In this document: positions 51,857 to 59,935 of the stretch, piece after piece
Numbering within the stretch: the stretch's first letter is position 1
Layout: each line of letters opens with the position of its first letter
From: DASXTW01 sp036505215
Lineage (GTDB): Bacteria; Actinomycetota; UBA4738
Assembly (NCBI GenBank): GCA_036505215.1
Contig: DASXTW010000114.1
Location: 16,124-80,123, forward strand
Reading direction: 5' to 3'
DNA: 64,000 nt
Position numbers and translations under genes: made by a program
The notes under the pieces: model-generated
Told to the model about the DNA's origin: nothing
Database searches by the model: none
Seen by the model: the letters and a program-made list of their open reading frames with translations, nothing else

Positions 51857-53131
51857 TCAGCGCAGGAAGCCTTCGTAGTGCCGCATCATCAGTTGCGACT
51901 CGAGCTGCTTCATGGTCTCGAGCGCAACCCCCACCGTGATCAGGATGCTGGTTCCTCCGAAGGGAAAGGCGGTGATAGCCCACACGGCCAGGAAGATGGA
52001 GGGGATCAGGGCGATGGAGGCCAGGAACAGCGACCCCGGCAACGTGATCCGGTTCAAGATGTTCGAGAGGTATTCCGATGTGGAGCGGCCAGGCCGGATC
52101 CCCGGGATGAACCCTCCGTATTTCCGGATGTTGTCGGCCGTATCGACCGGGTTAAACGTGATGGCGGTGTAGAAGTACGCGAAGAACACGACCAGAGTTC
52201 CGTAGATGAGCATGTACACGGGGTTGGTCTGTCGCAGCAGCGTGTTGTTCACGAAGTTCTGGAACCACTGCACGTGGATCACGTTCTGCAGCAGCGTCGG
52301 GAAGTACAGCACGGACGAGGCGAAGATGATCGGGATCACTCCGGCCTGGTTCACCTTGAGTGGGATGTAGGTGCTCTGGCCACCCATCATCCGTCGCCCC
52401 ACGATCCGCTTGGCGTATTGCACCGGGATCCTGCGCTGTCCCTGTTCCATCCACACGACGGCCAGGATGATCGCCACACCGAGGCCCAGCAGGAAGTAGA
52501 ACTTCGCTTCCCCCGCCTGATTGAGGATGGCCGCGCCCTGGGCAGGCAGACGTGAGATGACGCTGGTGAAGATCAGGATCGACATCCCGTTGCCGATCCC
52601 GCGTTGTGTGACCAGCTCACCCAGCCACATGATCATGGCCGTCCCAGCCGTCAGCGTGAACACGATCAGGGCCACCCGCGGGGCGGTGAACGAGCGGATC
52701 ACGTGGAACTGGCTGTTGAACAAGAACACCAATCCGGTCGACTGGAGGAGCGCAAGCGTCACGGTCATGTAGCGGGTCCACTGGGTGATCTTCTTGATCC
52801 CGATCTCGCCCTGCTTCTGCCATTGCTCGAGCTTGGGGATCACCACCGTCAGGAGCTGCATGATGATCGAGCTGGTGATGTAGGGCATGATCCCCAGCGA
52901 GAACACCGCGAATCGGGTCAGCGCGCCGCCGGAGAACAGGTCGATGAACTGCAGGGCAGACAGCCCCCGAGCGGGGTTCGCCGCATTCTGCAGCTCCTGG
53001 AGACGGCTCAGGTCGACATTCGGAACCGGGATGTGCGAGCCCAGCCGGAACACCGCGATGATCCCGATGGTGAACAGGATCTTCTTGCGAAGGTCCGGGA
53101 TCTTGAACGCGTTGACGAACGCCTTCAGCAC
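51857..53131 (-). CDS. secY: Preprotein translocase subunit SecY
   Basis: SecY is the channel subunit of the Sec translocon. The 424-residue product has about ten transmembrane helices, the start MLKAFVNAFKIPDLRKKILFTI, the plug-region sequence LSALQFIDLFSGGALTRFAVFSLGIMPYITSSIIMQLL, and QTNPVYMLIYGTLVVFFAYFYTAI. The C-terminal tail MKQLESQLMMRHYEGFLR is typical. It lies in the spc operon after rplO. Confidence 0.98.
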   Translation of the reverse strand: MLKAFVNAFKIPDLRKKILFTIGIIAVFRLGSHIPVPNVDLSRLQELQNAANPARGLSALQFIDLFSGGALTRFAVFSLGIMPYITSSIIMQLLTVVIPKLEQWQKQGEIGIKKITQWTRYMTVTLALLQSTGLVFLFNSQFHVIRSFTAPRVALIVFTLTAGTAMIMWLGELVTQRGIGNGMSILIFTSVISRLPAQGAAILNQAGEAKFYFLLGLGVAIILAVVWMEQGQRRIPVQYAKRIVGRRMMGGQSTYIPLKVNQAGVIPIIFASSVLYFPTLLQNVIHVQWFQNFVNNTLLRQTNPVYMLIYGTLVVFFAYFYTAITFNPVDTADNIRKYGGFIPGIRPGRSTSEYLSNILNRITLPGSLFLASIALIPSIFLAVWAITAFPFGGTSILITVGVALETMKQLESQLMMRHYEGFLR

Positions 53132-53177
53132 TGCGCGGGAAACCTCCTGATACTCCCGAGAGCCCCAGTGTACAGGC

Positions 53178-53615
53178 TCACAGGATCTCTACGGCGCCCC
53201 CGGCGCGCTCGATCTTGACCTTGGCCGAGGTCGAAACGGCGTGGGCGCGGACGGTCAGGGCCCGGTCCAGTTCCCCCTGTCCGAGGACCTTCACCGGGAG
53301 CGACTTCCTGACCATCCCTCGCTGGCGAAGGAGCTCCGGCGTCACCTCGGTGCCCGCCTCGAACGCCTGGCCGAGCTTGTCCACGTTCACCACGGCATAC
53401 TCGACCCGATTGGGATTGGCGAATCCCTTGAGCTTGGGTATCCGGCGCTGAAGGGGCATCTGGCCGCCCTCGAATCCCGGCTTCGGGTTGTGCCGCGCGT
53501 TGTAGCCCTTCGTGCCACGCCCGGCCGTCTTGCCCTGGCCGGCCGCCCTGCCGCGGCCGACGCGGCGTCGCTCCCGAACCGCGCCCTTCGCGGGACGAAG
53601 GTGGTGAAGCTTCAT
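53178..53615 (-). CDS. rplO: 50S ribosomal protein L15
   Basis: The 145-residue product begins MKLHHLRPAKGAVRERRRVGRG and has GQGKTAGRGTKGYNARHNPKPGFEGGQMPLQRRIPKLKGF, the Gly/Arg-rich L15 core. The start overlaps the extended rpmD stop as ATGA, so the two are coupled. Confidence 0.97.
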   Translation of the reverse strand: MKLHHLRPAKGAVRERRRVGRGRAAGQGKTAGRGTKGYNARHNPKPGFEGGQMPLQRRIPKLKGFANPNRVEYAVVNVDKLGQAFEAGTEVTPELLRQRGMVRKSLPVKVLGQGELDRALTVRAHAVSTSAKVKIERAGGAVEIL

Positions 53616-53905
53616 CTCGTTCCTCCCGTAAGCGTTCCGCCTTCGGCGGACCGCTTGCGCCGGGGAGATGCAGCAGCCCGATCCGCTTCGCTTCGCTGCG
53701 CGGGGCTGCTGCCCCCCTGGACCCCCTCGACCTCCTCCACGCGCACGAGATGGGAGACCTTGGCGATCATCCCCCGGATCTCGGGCCTGTCGTCCTTGAC
53801 CACGGAGTCGTGCAGACGGTGCAGGCCAAGCCGCCGGACTGTGTCCTTCTGGTCCTTGGGCCGGTCGATGACGCTACGGGTTTGGGTGACCTTAAGCCTC
53901 GGCAC
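53612..53905 (-). CDS. rpmD: 50S ribosomal protein L30 with a repeat-encoded C-terminal tail
   Basis: Residues 1-60 (MPRLKVTQTRSVIDRPKDQK to VSHLVRVEEVE) are a complete L30. A further 37 residues follow (GVQGGSSPAQRSEADRAAAS then PRRKRSAEGGTLTGGTR), encoded by the family B palindrome at 53671-53725 and its flank. The tail is read to a stop that overlaps the rplO start as ATGA, which argues it is translated. It is basic and Ser/Ala/Gly-rich. The insertion probably replaced the original stop. Confidence 0.95.
   Translation of the reverse strand: MPRLKVTQTRSVIDRPKDQKDTVRRLGLHRLHDSVVKDDRPEIRGMIAKVSHLVRVEEVEGVQGGSSPAQRSEADRAAASPRRKRSAEGGTLTGGTR
53671..53725 (-). repeat. Palindromic repeat family B, copy 3, inside rpmD
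   Basis: On the minus strand it reads GGGGTCCAGGGGGGCAGCAG, then CGCAGCGAAGCGAAGCG and a closing GGGCTGCTG; CAGCAGCCC and GGGCTGCTG pair at the ends. The start is nearly identical to 21342-21361. It lies in frame and encodes the first part of the L30 tail. Confidence 0.8.
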
Positions 53906-54494
53906 CCGACCCCCCCTCCTCCAGACCGGCCTCGGCCCGTTTGGCCGCCATGGCGACCTCGGCGTCCGCGACCCCCTCGACCATCGCCCGCGGGGCGATC
54001 TCCCGGATGTCTCTCCCTCGGAGGCGGGCGATCTCCTCTGGTCGCCGCAGCCCCCTGAGGCCTGCGATCGTCGCGTGGACGATGTTGATCGCGTTGCCCG
54101 AGCCGAGGGACTTGGACAGGATGTCCTTGATGCCCGCGGCTTCCACGACCGCGCGGACCGGCCCGCCGGCGATCACACCGGTGCCCGGTGCGGCCGGCTT
54201 GAGCAGGACGACGCCGGCTCCGTCCTGGCCGATGACCTCGTGAGGGATCGTCGTGTTCATAAGAGGGACCACGAACATGTTCTTCTTGGCTTCCTCCACA
54301 CCCTTCTGGATGGCGGCCGGCACCTCCTTCGCCTTGCCGTAGCCGACGCCGACCCGGCCGGCCCCATCCCCCACCACGACGAGCGCGGTGAAGCTGAACC
54401 GGCGGCCACCCTTGACCACTTTGGCCACCCGGTTGATGGAGACCACTCGCTCCTCGAACGGGCTCCGCTCTGTCTGCTGGTCGTACCGTCTCAA
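53892..54494 (-). CDS. rpsE: 30S ribosomal protein S5
   Basis: The 200-residue product has FEERVVSINRVAKVVKGGRRFSFTALVVVGDG and KSLGSGNAINIVHATIAGL, which are S5 signatures, with the KH-like and dsRNA-binding-like domains. About 20 acidic/Ala-rich residues extend the C-terminus. Its end overlaps the rpmD start by 14 bases and its start overlaps rplR by four. Confidence 0.97.
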   Translation of the reverse strand: MRRYDQQTERSPFEERVVSINRVAKVVKGGRRFSFTALVVVGDGAGRVGVGYGKAKEVPAAIQKGVEEAKKNMFVVPLMNTTIPHEVIGQDGAGVVLLKPAAPGTGVIAGGPVRAVVEAAGIKDILSKSLGSGNAINIVHATIAGLRGLRRPEEIARLRGRDIREIAPRAMVEGVADAEVAMAAKRAEAGLEEGGSGAEA

Positions 54495-54841
54495 ATCTCC
54501 AACCCACCTTCGCGCGCGCCTTCGGCGACCGCCTTCACCCTGCCGTGATAGAGACGTCCACCACGGTCGAACACCGCCCGGTCAACGCCCAGGGCCTTGG
54601 CCCTGTCGGCGATGGCTTGGCCGACCTTCTTGGCCCGGTCTTCCTTGTCCCCTCCGCCGATGCTGAGGTCCGAGGCGGCGGCCAGCGTCCGAGCCCCCTG
54701 GTCATCCACGAGCTGCGCGTAGATGTGGCGGTTCGACCGGTAGACGGCCAACCGTGGTCGCTCGGCGGTGCCACCCAACTTTCTGCGGACCCGGCGATGC
54801 CGGCGGAGCCGTGCGCCGCGCTTGAGCTCGGAACGCATCAC
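54491..54841 (-). CDS. rplR: 50S ribosomal protein L18
   Basis: The 116-residue product contains RRHRRVRRKLGGTAERPRLAVYRSNRHIYAQLVDDQGARTLAAASDL and ends FDRGGRLYHGRVKAVAEGAREGGLEI, both diagnostic of the 5S rRNA-binding L18. It overlaps rplF and rpsE by four bases each. Confidence 0.97.
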   Translation of the reverse strand: MMRSELKRGARLRRHRRVRRKLGGTAERPRLAVYRSNRHIYAQLVDDQGARTLAAASDLSIGGGDKEDRAKKVGQAIADRAKALGVDRAVFDRGGRLYHGRVKAVAEGAREGGLEI

Positions 54842-55383
54842 GCAGCCCCCTTGGCGGCCTTGCCGGCCTTCTTCCGCACGTACTCGCCCTCGTACCTGAT
54901 GCCCTTGCCCTTGTACGGCTCGGGCTTGCGGATCTTGCGGATCTCCGCCGCCACCTCACCGACGAGCTGCTTGTCTATGCCCCGGACGGTCACGCGGTTC
55001 TGCGCCGGGACCTCGAATTCGATCCCCGCCGGAGGACGGAACGTGACCGGGTGCGAATACCCCACCGCCAGCTCGAGGTCGGATCCCTTCAGAGCGGCTC
55101 GGTACCCCACCCCGACGATCTCCAGGCGCTTCTCGAACCCGTTCGTGACGCCCTCCACCATGTTTGCCAGAAGCGTGCGGGTGAGCCCGTGCAGCGAGCG
55201 GTGCAGGCGTTCGTCCGTGGGCCGCTCGACGCGAACGGTCCCATCCTCCATGAGGATCCGCATGTCGGCGTGGAAGGTCTGTTCCAGGGTTCCCCTGGGC
55301 CCCTTCACCGACACGCGGGACCCATCGACCGCCACCTCCACACCGGAGGGAATCGTTATGGGCTGTTTTCCGATCCGAGACAT
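54838..55383 (-). CDS. rplF: 50S ribosomal protein L6
   Basis: The 181-residue product begins MSRIGKQPITIPSGVEVAVDGSRVSVKGPRG and has LLANMVEGVTNGFEKRLEIVGVGYRA and the C-terminal KPEPYKGKGIRYEGEYVRKKAGKAAKG. All are L6 landmarks. Confidence 0.97.
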   Translation of the reverse strand: MSRIGKQPITIPSGVEVAVDGSRVSVKGPRGTLEQTFHADMRILMEDGTVRVERPTDERLHRSLHGLTRTLLANMVEGVTNGFEKRLEIVGVGYRAALKGSDLELAVGYSHPVTFRPPAGIEFEVPAQNRVTVRGIDKQLVGEVAAEIRKIRKPEPYKGKGIRYEGEYVRKKAGKAAKGAA

Positions 55384-55398
55384 CTCGCTTCTTCCTCG

Positions 55399-55797
55399 TT
55401 ACCAGACGTACGCCAGAACTTCGCCGCCCACGCCAAGTTTCTTGGCCTGGCGGTCGGTGAGGACCCCTCGGGAAGTGGACAGGATAGCGATGCCCAGCCC
55501 GCCCAACACCCTGGGGATCTCCTCCTTGTCGGCGTAGACGCGCCGACCTGGGGTGGAGACCCGCTTCAGCCCGCTCAGAGTGCGCTCCCGGTTGGGGCCG
55601 TACTTCAGGCGGATGACGATCCGGCGATCCTTGCCCTCCCCCTCCACGGCCGTCTCGGAGACGTACCCCTCGCCCGCCAGGATCTCGGCGATGCGCTCCT
55701 TGAGCTTGGAGGCCGGGACCACCACCTCGTCCTTGTGGGCCATCGCGGCGTTACGGATCCGAGCCAGCATGTCGGCGACGGGATCGGTCATGACCAT
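55399..55797 (-). CDS. rpsH: 30S ribosomal protein S8
   Basis: The 132-residue product has MTDPVADMLARIRNAAMAHKDEVVVPASKLK and the C-terminal STSRGVLTDRQAKKLGVGGEVLAYVW. The ATG at 55797 has an AGGTGA site; MTDP two codons later is also possible. Confidence 0.97.
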   Translation of the reverse strand: MVMTDPVADMLARIRNAAMAHKDEVVVPASKLKERIAEILAGEGYVSETAVEGEGKDRRIVIRLKYGPNRERTLSGLKRVSTPGRRVYADKEEIPRVLGGLGIAILSTSRGVLTDRQAKKLGVGGEVLAYVW

Positions 55798-55811
55798 GTG
55801 ATCACCTCACC

Positions 55812-56000
55812 TCACCACGACGCCTTGGTGACGCCCGGGATCTCGCCCTGGTGGGCGAGCTCGCGGAAGCACAGGCGGCAGAGCATGAAGCGGCGAAAGA
55901 CCGCCCGGGGCCGTCCGCACCGGGCACACCGCGTGTAGGCCCTGGCCTTGAACTTCCGGCCGGCCCGCCTCTGCTTCTCGATCAGCGCCTTCTTCGCCAT
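55812..56000 (-). CDS. rpsZ: 30S ribosomal protein S14 type Z (zinc-binding)
   Basis: The 62-residue product has the CARCGRP ... CRLCFRELAHQGEIPGVTKASW zinc ribbon of the short S14 form. It is the C+ type, matching the zinc-binding L36 here. It lies between rplE and rpsH as usual. Confidence 0.97.
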   Translation of the reverse strand: MAKKALIEKQRRAGRKFKARAYTRCARCGRPRAVFRRFMLCRLCFRELAHQGEIPGVTKASW

Positions 56001-56016
56001 TGTCCGGTTCTCACTC

Positions 56017-56607
56017 CTAACTCGCGGCAGCCACCACGGGCATGCCGGCGAACGGGAAGCCCAGGGCGCGCAGGAGCGCCCGAGCCTCTTCGTCGTCCTC
56101 CGCCGTGGTCACGACCGTGATGTCCATGCCACGGACCTTGACCACCTTGTCGTAGTCGATCTCGGGAAAGATCAGCTGCTCGGTCACGCCGAGCGTGAAG
56201 TTCCCGCTTCCGTCGAAGGCCTCCGGGTTCAGCCCCCGGAAGTCCCTGATCCTCGGCAGGGCGGTTGAGAGGAGGCGGTCCAGGAACTCCCACATGCGGT
56301 TCCCCCGAAGGGTCACCTTCGCCCCGATGGTCATGCCGGCTCGCAGCTTGAACGCGGCGATCGACTTCCTGGCTCGAGTCACTGCCGCCTTCTGTCCGGT
56401 GATCGTGGCCAAGTCCTCCAAGACGGCGTCCAGCAGCTTGCTGTCGCGGATGGCGTCGCCAACGCCTGCGTTCACCGCGATCTTCTCGAGCCGCGGCACC
56501 CGCATGCGATTGGAGATCCCCAGCTCGCGCTGCAGCGCGGGCACCACCTCGTTCAGGTAGCGCGCCTTGAGCCTGGGGACGTAGGGCTCCTTGGTTGCCT
56601 CAGCCAT
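56017..56607 (-). CDS. rplE: 50S ribosomal protein L5
   Basis: The 196-residue product has PRLEKIAVNAGVGDAIRDSKLLD, GQKAAVTRARKSIAAFKLRAGM, GAKVTLRGNRMWEFLDRLLS, and a C-terminal FDGSGNFTLGVTEQLIFPEIDYDKV plus GMDITVVTTAEDDEEARALLRALGFPF. These are L5 signatures; it binds 5S rRNA. Confidence 0.97.
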   Translation of the reverse strand: MAEATKEPYVPRLKARYLNEVVPALQRELGISNRMRVPRLEKIAVNAGVGDAIRDSKLLDAVLEDLATITGQKAAVTRARKSIAAFKLRAGMTIGAKVTLRGNRMWEFLDRLLSTALPRIRDFRGLNPEAFDGSGNFTLGVTEQLIFPEIDYDKVVKVRGMDITVVTTAEDDEEARALLRALGFPFAGMPVVAAAS

Positions 56608-56610
56608 GGT

Positions 56611-56943
56611 TCATGTCTCCGCCTCGCAGTGCCGGCAGATCCGAGCCTTGATGCCGTCATCCAGGCGGTGCCCGACCCTGGTCGGCTTGCCGCAGTTCTT
56701 GCACACCAACATGACGTTCGACAGGTCGATGAACAGCTCCTTCTGGATGATGCCGCCCTGCTGGAGCGCCTGGCCGCTCCGGGACCGCTTGCCTCCAGCC
56801 CGGGTATGGGCGGTGGCCCGGGCCACCCCCTCCACCATGACTCGATTCTTCTTCGGCAGGACGTTCACTACCCGACCGCGCTTCCCGCGGTCCTTGCCCC
56901 CGATGACCTGCACTTCGTCGTTCTTCCTGATATCCACAGACAT
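56611..56943 (-). CDS. rplX: 50S ribosomal protein L24
   Basis: The 110-residue product begins MSVDIRKNDEVQVIGGKDRGKRGRVVNVLPKKNRVMVEGV, the KOW motif of L24. It ends with CKNCGKPTRVGHRLDDGIKARICRHCEAE, a four-cysteine ribbon seen in many Gram-positive L24 proteins. The start is at 56943, two bases after rplN stops. Longer open frame upstream belongs to other genes. Confidence 0.96.
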   Translation of the reverse strand: MSVDIRKNDEVQVIGGKDRGKRGRVVNVLPKKNRVMVEGVARATAHTRAGGKRSRSGQALQQGGIIQKELFIDLSNVMLVCKNCGKPTRVGHRLDDGIKARICRHCEAET

Positions 56944-56945
56944 GT

Positions 56946-57314
56946 TCAGAGCACCTCTGGCGCAAGCGAAATGATCTTCATGAACCTCTTCTCCCGGAGC
57001 TCCCTGGCCACCGGGCCAAAGATCCGAGTCCCACGAGGATTCTTCTGCTCGTTGATCAATACCACAGCGTTGTCGTCGAACTTGATGTAGGAGCCATCCG
57101 CTCGGCGTCGCTCCTTCGCCGTGCGGACGACCACGGCTCGAACGACCTCTCCCTTCTTCACCCCGCCTCCCGGCAGGGCGTCCTTGACCGAGCCGATGAT
57201 CTCGTCCCCGATCCCGGCGTAACGACGCCCGGAGCCACCGAGCACGCGGATGCACAGGACCTCCTTGGCCCCCGTGTTGTCCGCTACGCGGCAACGCGAC
57301 TCCTGCTGGATCAC
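56946..57314 (-). CDS. rplN: 50S ribosomal protein L14
   Basis: The 122-residue product begins MIQQESRCRVADNTGAKEVLCIRVLGGSGRRYAGIGDEIIGSVKDA and has the C-terminal RIFGPVARELREKRFMKIISLAPEVL, typical of L14. Confidence 0.97.
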   Translation of the reverse strand: MIQQESRCRVADNTGAKEVLCIRVLGGSGRRYAGIGDEIIGSVKDALPGGGVKKGEVVRAVVVRTAKERRRADGSYIKFDDNAVVLINEQKNPRGTRIFGPVARELREKRFMKIISLAPEVL

Positions 57315-57320
57315 GGATGG

Positions 57321-57587
57321 CTACCTTGCCCTCTCCACTATCTCCACGACACGCCAGCGCTTGGTCTTGGAGAGCGGACGCGTCTCTGAAATCCGGACGG
57401 TGTCGCCGACGTGGGCCTGGTTGCCCTCGTCGTGCGCCTTGAGCTTCGTGGTCCGGCGCATGATCTTGTGGTACAGGGGATGGCTGACCTGGCTGGAGAT
57501 CCGAACCACCACGGTCTTGTCCATGGTGTCGGCCACCACCACTCCGGTTCGCACCTTGCGCCGTCCCCGCTCCTTGTTCTCGGTCAC
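57321..57587 (-). CDS. rpsQ: 30S ribosomal protein S17
   Basis: The 88-residue product has KVRTGVVVADTMDKTVVVRISSQVSHPLYHKIMRRTTKLKAHDE and DTVRISETRPLSKTKRWRVVEIVERAR. It overlaps rpmC by four bases. Confidence 0.97.
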   Translation of the reverse strand: MTENKERGRRKVRTGVVVADTMDKTVVVRISSQVSHPLYHKIMRRTTKLKAHDEGNQAHVGDTVRISETRPLSKTKRWRVVEIVERAR

Positions 57588-57952
57588 TCCTGGCCTTCCT
57601 CATCCGGGGCCGCCGTCGCTCCGGCGGCCGCCTCACGCTCGATCACGGCCTCCTCGGCCATGTCGCCGAGGGACCGACCCTTCAGCTCGCCCGAGGCGAT
57701 GGCCTCACGCCGCTCCTCCAGCGAAACCCGGTCGGCTCTGGCTATAGCCTCGCGCAGATCCTCCTCGGTCTGGCGGCCCCTCAGGATGGTGAGGATCCGG
57801 GCAATGTCGTGCCGGACTTCCTTGATCCGCATTGGGTTGTCGAGCTGTCCGGTGGCCGACTGGAACCGGAGGTTGAACAGCTCCTCCTTGGACAGCTCCA
57901 TGCGCGCCAGAAGCTCCTCGTCGGGAAGCTCGCGAAGCTCGGCCGCCTTCAT
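57584..57952 (-). CDS. rpmC: 50S ribosomal protein L29 with a C-terminal extension
   Basis: Residues 1-65 (MKAAELRELPDEELLARMEL, FNLRFQSATGQLDNPMRIKEVRHDIARILTILRGR) are a normal L29. About 55 further residues follow (RADRVSLEERREAIASGELK to AATAAPDEEGQE). They are charged and acidic at the end, longer than the usual actinobacterial protein. The stop overlaps rpsQ as ATGA, so the extension is read. Confidence 0.95.
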   Translation of the reverse strand: MKAAELRELPDEELLARMELSKEELFNLRFQSATGQLDNPMRIKEVRHDIARILTILRGRQTEEDLREAIARADRVSLEERREAIASGELKGRSLGDMAEEAVIEREAAAGATAAPDEEGQE

Positions 57953-57965
57953 CTCGTTCTCCTCC

Positions 57966-58385
57966 TCACTCCTGCGCTCCCGTTCGCACGATGAACTTGG
58001 TCTTCACCGGCAGCTTGTGGGCCGCTCGCTGCATGGCCTCCCGGGCCACGGGCTCTGCCACTCCAGACAGCTCGAACATCACCCGGCCCGGCTTGATCAC
58101 AGCCACCCACCCTTCGGGATTGCCTTTGCCCGACCCCATGCGGGTCTCCGCCGGCTTCTTGGTCACGGGCTTGTCGGGGAAGATGTTGATCCAGACCTTG
58201 CCGCCGCGACGGATGTGACGGGTCATGGCGATACGGGCAGCCTCGATCTGCCGGTTGGTCAGCCACCCGGCCTCCAGCGCCAGCAGGCCGTAGTCGCCGA
58301 AGTGGACCTCGGTGCCCCCCTTGGCCTGGCCCTTCCTTCGGCCTCGGTGCTGCTTGCGGTGCTTGACCCGCTTGGGCATCAACAT
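57966..58385 (-). CDS. rplP: 50S ribosomal protein L16
   Basis: The 139-residue product has MLMPKRVKHRKQHRGRRKGQAKGGTEVHFGDYGLLALEAGWLTNRQIEAARIAMTRHIRRGGK and WVAVIKPGRVMFELSG. These are standard L16; it helps form the tRNA-binding region of the large subunit. Confidence 0.97.
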   Translation of the reverse strand: MLMPKRVKHRKQHRGRRKGQAKGGTEVHFGDYGLLALEAGWLTNRQIEAARIAMTRHIRRGGKVWINIFPDKPVTKKPAETRMGSGKGNPEGWVAVIKPGRVMFELSGVAEPVAREAMQRAAHKLPVKTKFIVRTGAQE

Positions 58386-58387
58386 CT

Positions 58388-59260
58388 CTACGGCCGACCT
58401 CCAGTGGGCTTACGGGTGGGACGGCGCCCTGCGGGCGGCCGGGCGGGGCGTCCGGGCTCCTGGCGCGTCTCCCGAGGCTCCGCCGCTGGAACCGGCACGC
58501 CCTCTTCCACCTCGCGGACATCGGTGATGAGGGCGCCGGTGGAGGCACCGCCGGCCCCGCCGACCGGGACCCCGGCCAGCGCGCGGGCCCGAGCGCGTTC
58601 GATCTCCTGTTCGTGAACCGGAATTTCATCTCCGTGGTAGACCCAGACCTTCACACCGATCACGCCGAACGTGGTCTTGGCCTCGGCCGTGCCGTAGTCG
58701 ATCTTGGCCCGGAGGGTGTGGAGAGGAACACGGCCCTCGCGATACCACTCGCGCCGGGACATCTCCGCTCCGCCCAGGCGCCCCCCGCACTGGACCCGCA
58801 CACCCAGCGCGCCGGCTTTCATAGCCGTCTGGACCGTCCGGCGCATGGCCCGCCTGAACGACACGCGGCCCACGAGCTGCTCGGCCGTGCTCTGGGCAAG
58901 CAGGGCCGCGTCGGTCTCGGGCCGGAGCTCGCTGGCGGACTGGTTCATGTCCTCGACCTTCACGTCAACCCGTTTCCCGGTCACCTTCTCGATGTCCTTG
59001 CGGATGCGGTCGACCTCGGCACCCTTGCGACCGATGACGATCCCGGGACGTGCCGTTCGGATGAACACCTGTACCTGATCGCCCTTGCGCTCGATGTCGA
59101 CGCTGGAGATACCGGCCCGGGTGAGCTTCGCGTGGATGTACTGTCGGATCCGCACGTCCTCGTGGAGCGCCTGGGCGTAGTCCTTGCGCGCGTACCACTT
59201 GGACTTCCAGGGATAGATGACTCCAAGCCGAAATCCGTACGGGTTAACTTTGTGTCCCAC
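58388..59260 (-). CDS. rpsC: 30S ribosomal protein S3 with a Pro/Arg-rich tail
   Basis: The 290-residue product begins MGHKVNPYGFRLGVIYPWKSKWYA and has the KH domain (IVIGRKGAEVDRIRKDIEKVTGK). The C-domain has RRAMRRTVQTAMKAGALGVRVQCGGRLGGAEMSRREW and KTTFGVIGVKVWVYHGDE. Around 70 residues beyond the conserved core (AAEPRETRQEPGRPARPPAG to RKPTGGRP) are Pro/Arg/Gly-rich. It overlaps rplV by 17 bases. Confidence 0.97.
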   Translation of the reverse strand: MGHKVNPYGFRLGVIYPWKSKWYARKDYAQALHEDVRIRQYIHAKLTRAGISSVDIERKGDQVQVFIRTARPGIVIGRKGAEVDRIRKDIEKVTGKRVDVKVEDMNQSASELRPETDAALLAQSTAEQLVGRVSFRRAMRRTVQTAMKAGALGVRVQCGGRLGGAEMSRREWYREGRVPLHTLRAKIDYGTAEAKTTFGVIGVKVWVYHGDEIPVHEQEIERARARALAGVPVGGAGGASTGALITDVREVEEGVPVPAAEPRETRQEPGRPARPPAGRRPTRKPTGGRP

Positions 59261-59600
59261 TGCTCACCTCTTCCAGACTTTTCAGGACGACCGTCACGTG
59301 GCTCGTCCGCTTGCGGATCCTGGTTGCTCGGCCGTACGCGCGGGGTTGCCACCGCCGGAGCGTCGGTCCGTCGTCGACCCACGCCCGGGCCACCACCAGG
59401 TTCTCCGGGATCGCCTGCTGCTGCTCGGCGTTGGCCACGGCCGAGTTCAACACCTTGATCAGGGTGCGATTGGCCTTGTACGGCGAGAACGTAAGGATGC
59501 GCCGGGCATCCTCGACGTGCTGCCCCCTGATCAGGTCCACGGACCGCCGCAGCTTTCTCGGCGAGATCCGCACGTATTTGGCGATGGCCTTCGCTTCCAT
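59244..59600 (-). CDS. rplV: 50S ribosomal protein L22
   Basis: The 118-residue product has AKYVRISPRKLRRSVDLIRGQHVEDARRILTFSPYKANRTLIKVLNSAVANAEQQ, the L22 core, and ends with the loop RWQPRAYGRATRIRKRTSHVTVVL that lines the exit tunnel. Confidence 0.97.
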   Translation of the reverse strand: MEAKAIAKYVRISPRKLRRSVDLIRGQHVEDARRILTFSPYKANRTLIKVLNSAVANAEQQQAIPENLVVARAWVDDGPTLRRWQPRAYGRATRIRKRTSHVTVVLKSLEEVSSGTQS

Positions 59601-59647
59601 ATCTTCCTCTCAGTGCTCCGCCTGCCGGCGAACCCCCGCTTTCTCTC

Positions 59648-59932
59648 TCATTTCAGTGAGGTGCTGCGCTCGGTGTGGTGCCCGTGAGTCCGGAAGATCC
59701 GGGTGACGGCGAACTCTCCCAGCTTGTGGCCCACCATCGATTCGGTGATGAACACCGGGACGTGCTTCCGCCCGTCGTGCACGGCGATCGTATGGCCCAC
59801 CATCTCGGGCACGATCGTCGAGCGGCGTGACCACGTCTTGATCACCCGCTTGTCGCCACGCCGGTTCATCTCCACCACCTTGGTCATCAGGTGGTCGTCG
59901 ACGAACGGGCCTTTCTTGATGGAACGCGGCAA
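59648..59932 (-). CDS. rpsS: 30S ribosomal protein S19
   Basis: The 94-residue product, MPRSIKKGPFVDDHLMTKVV, VIKTWSRRSTIVPEMVGHTI and HVPVFITESMVGHKLGEFAV, is a standard S19. It precedes rplV after a 47-base gap. Confidence 0.97.
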   Translation of the reverse strand: MPRSIKKGPFVDDHLMTKVVEMNRRGDKRVIKTWSRRSTIVPEMVGHTIAVHDGRKHVPVFITESMVGHKLGEFAVTRIFRTHGHHTERSTSLK

Positions 59933-59935
59933 GGG

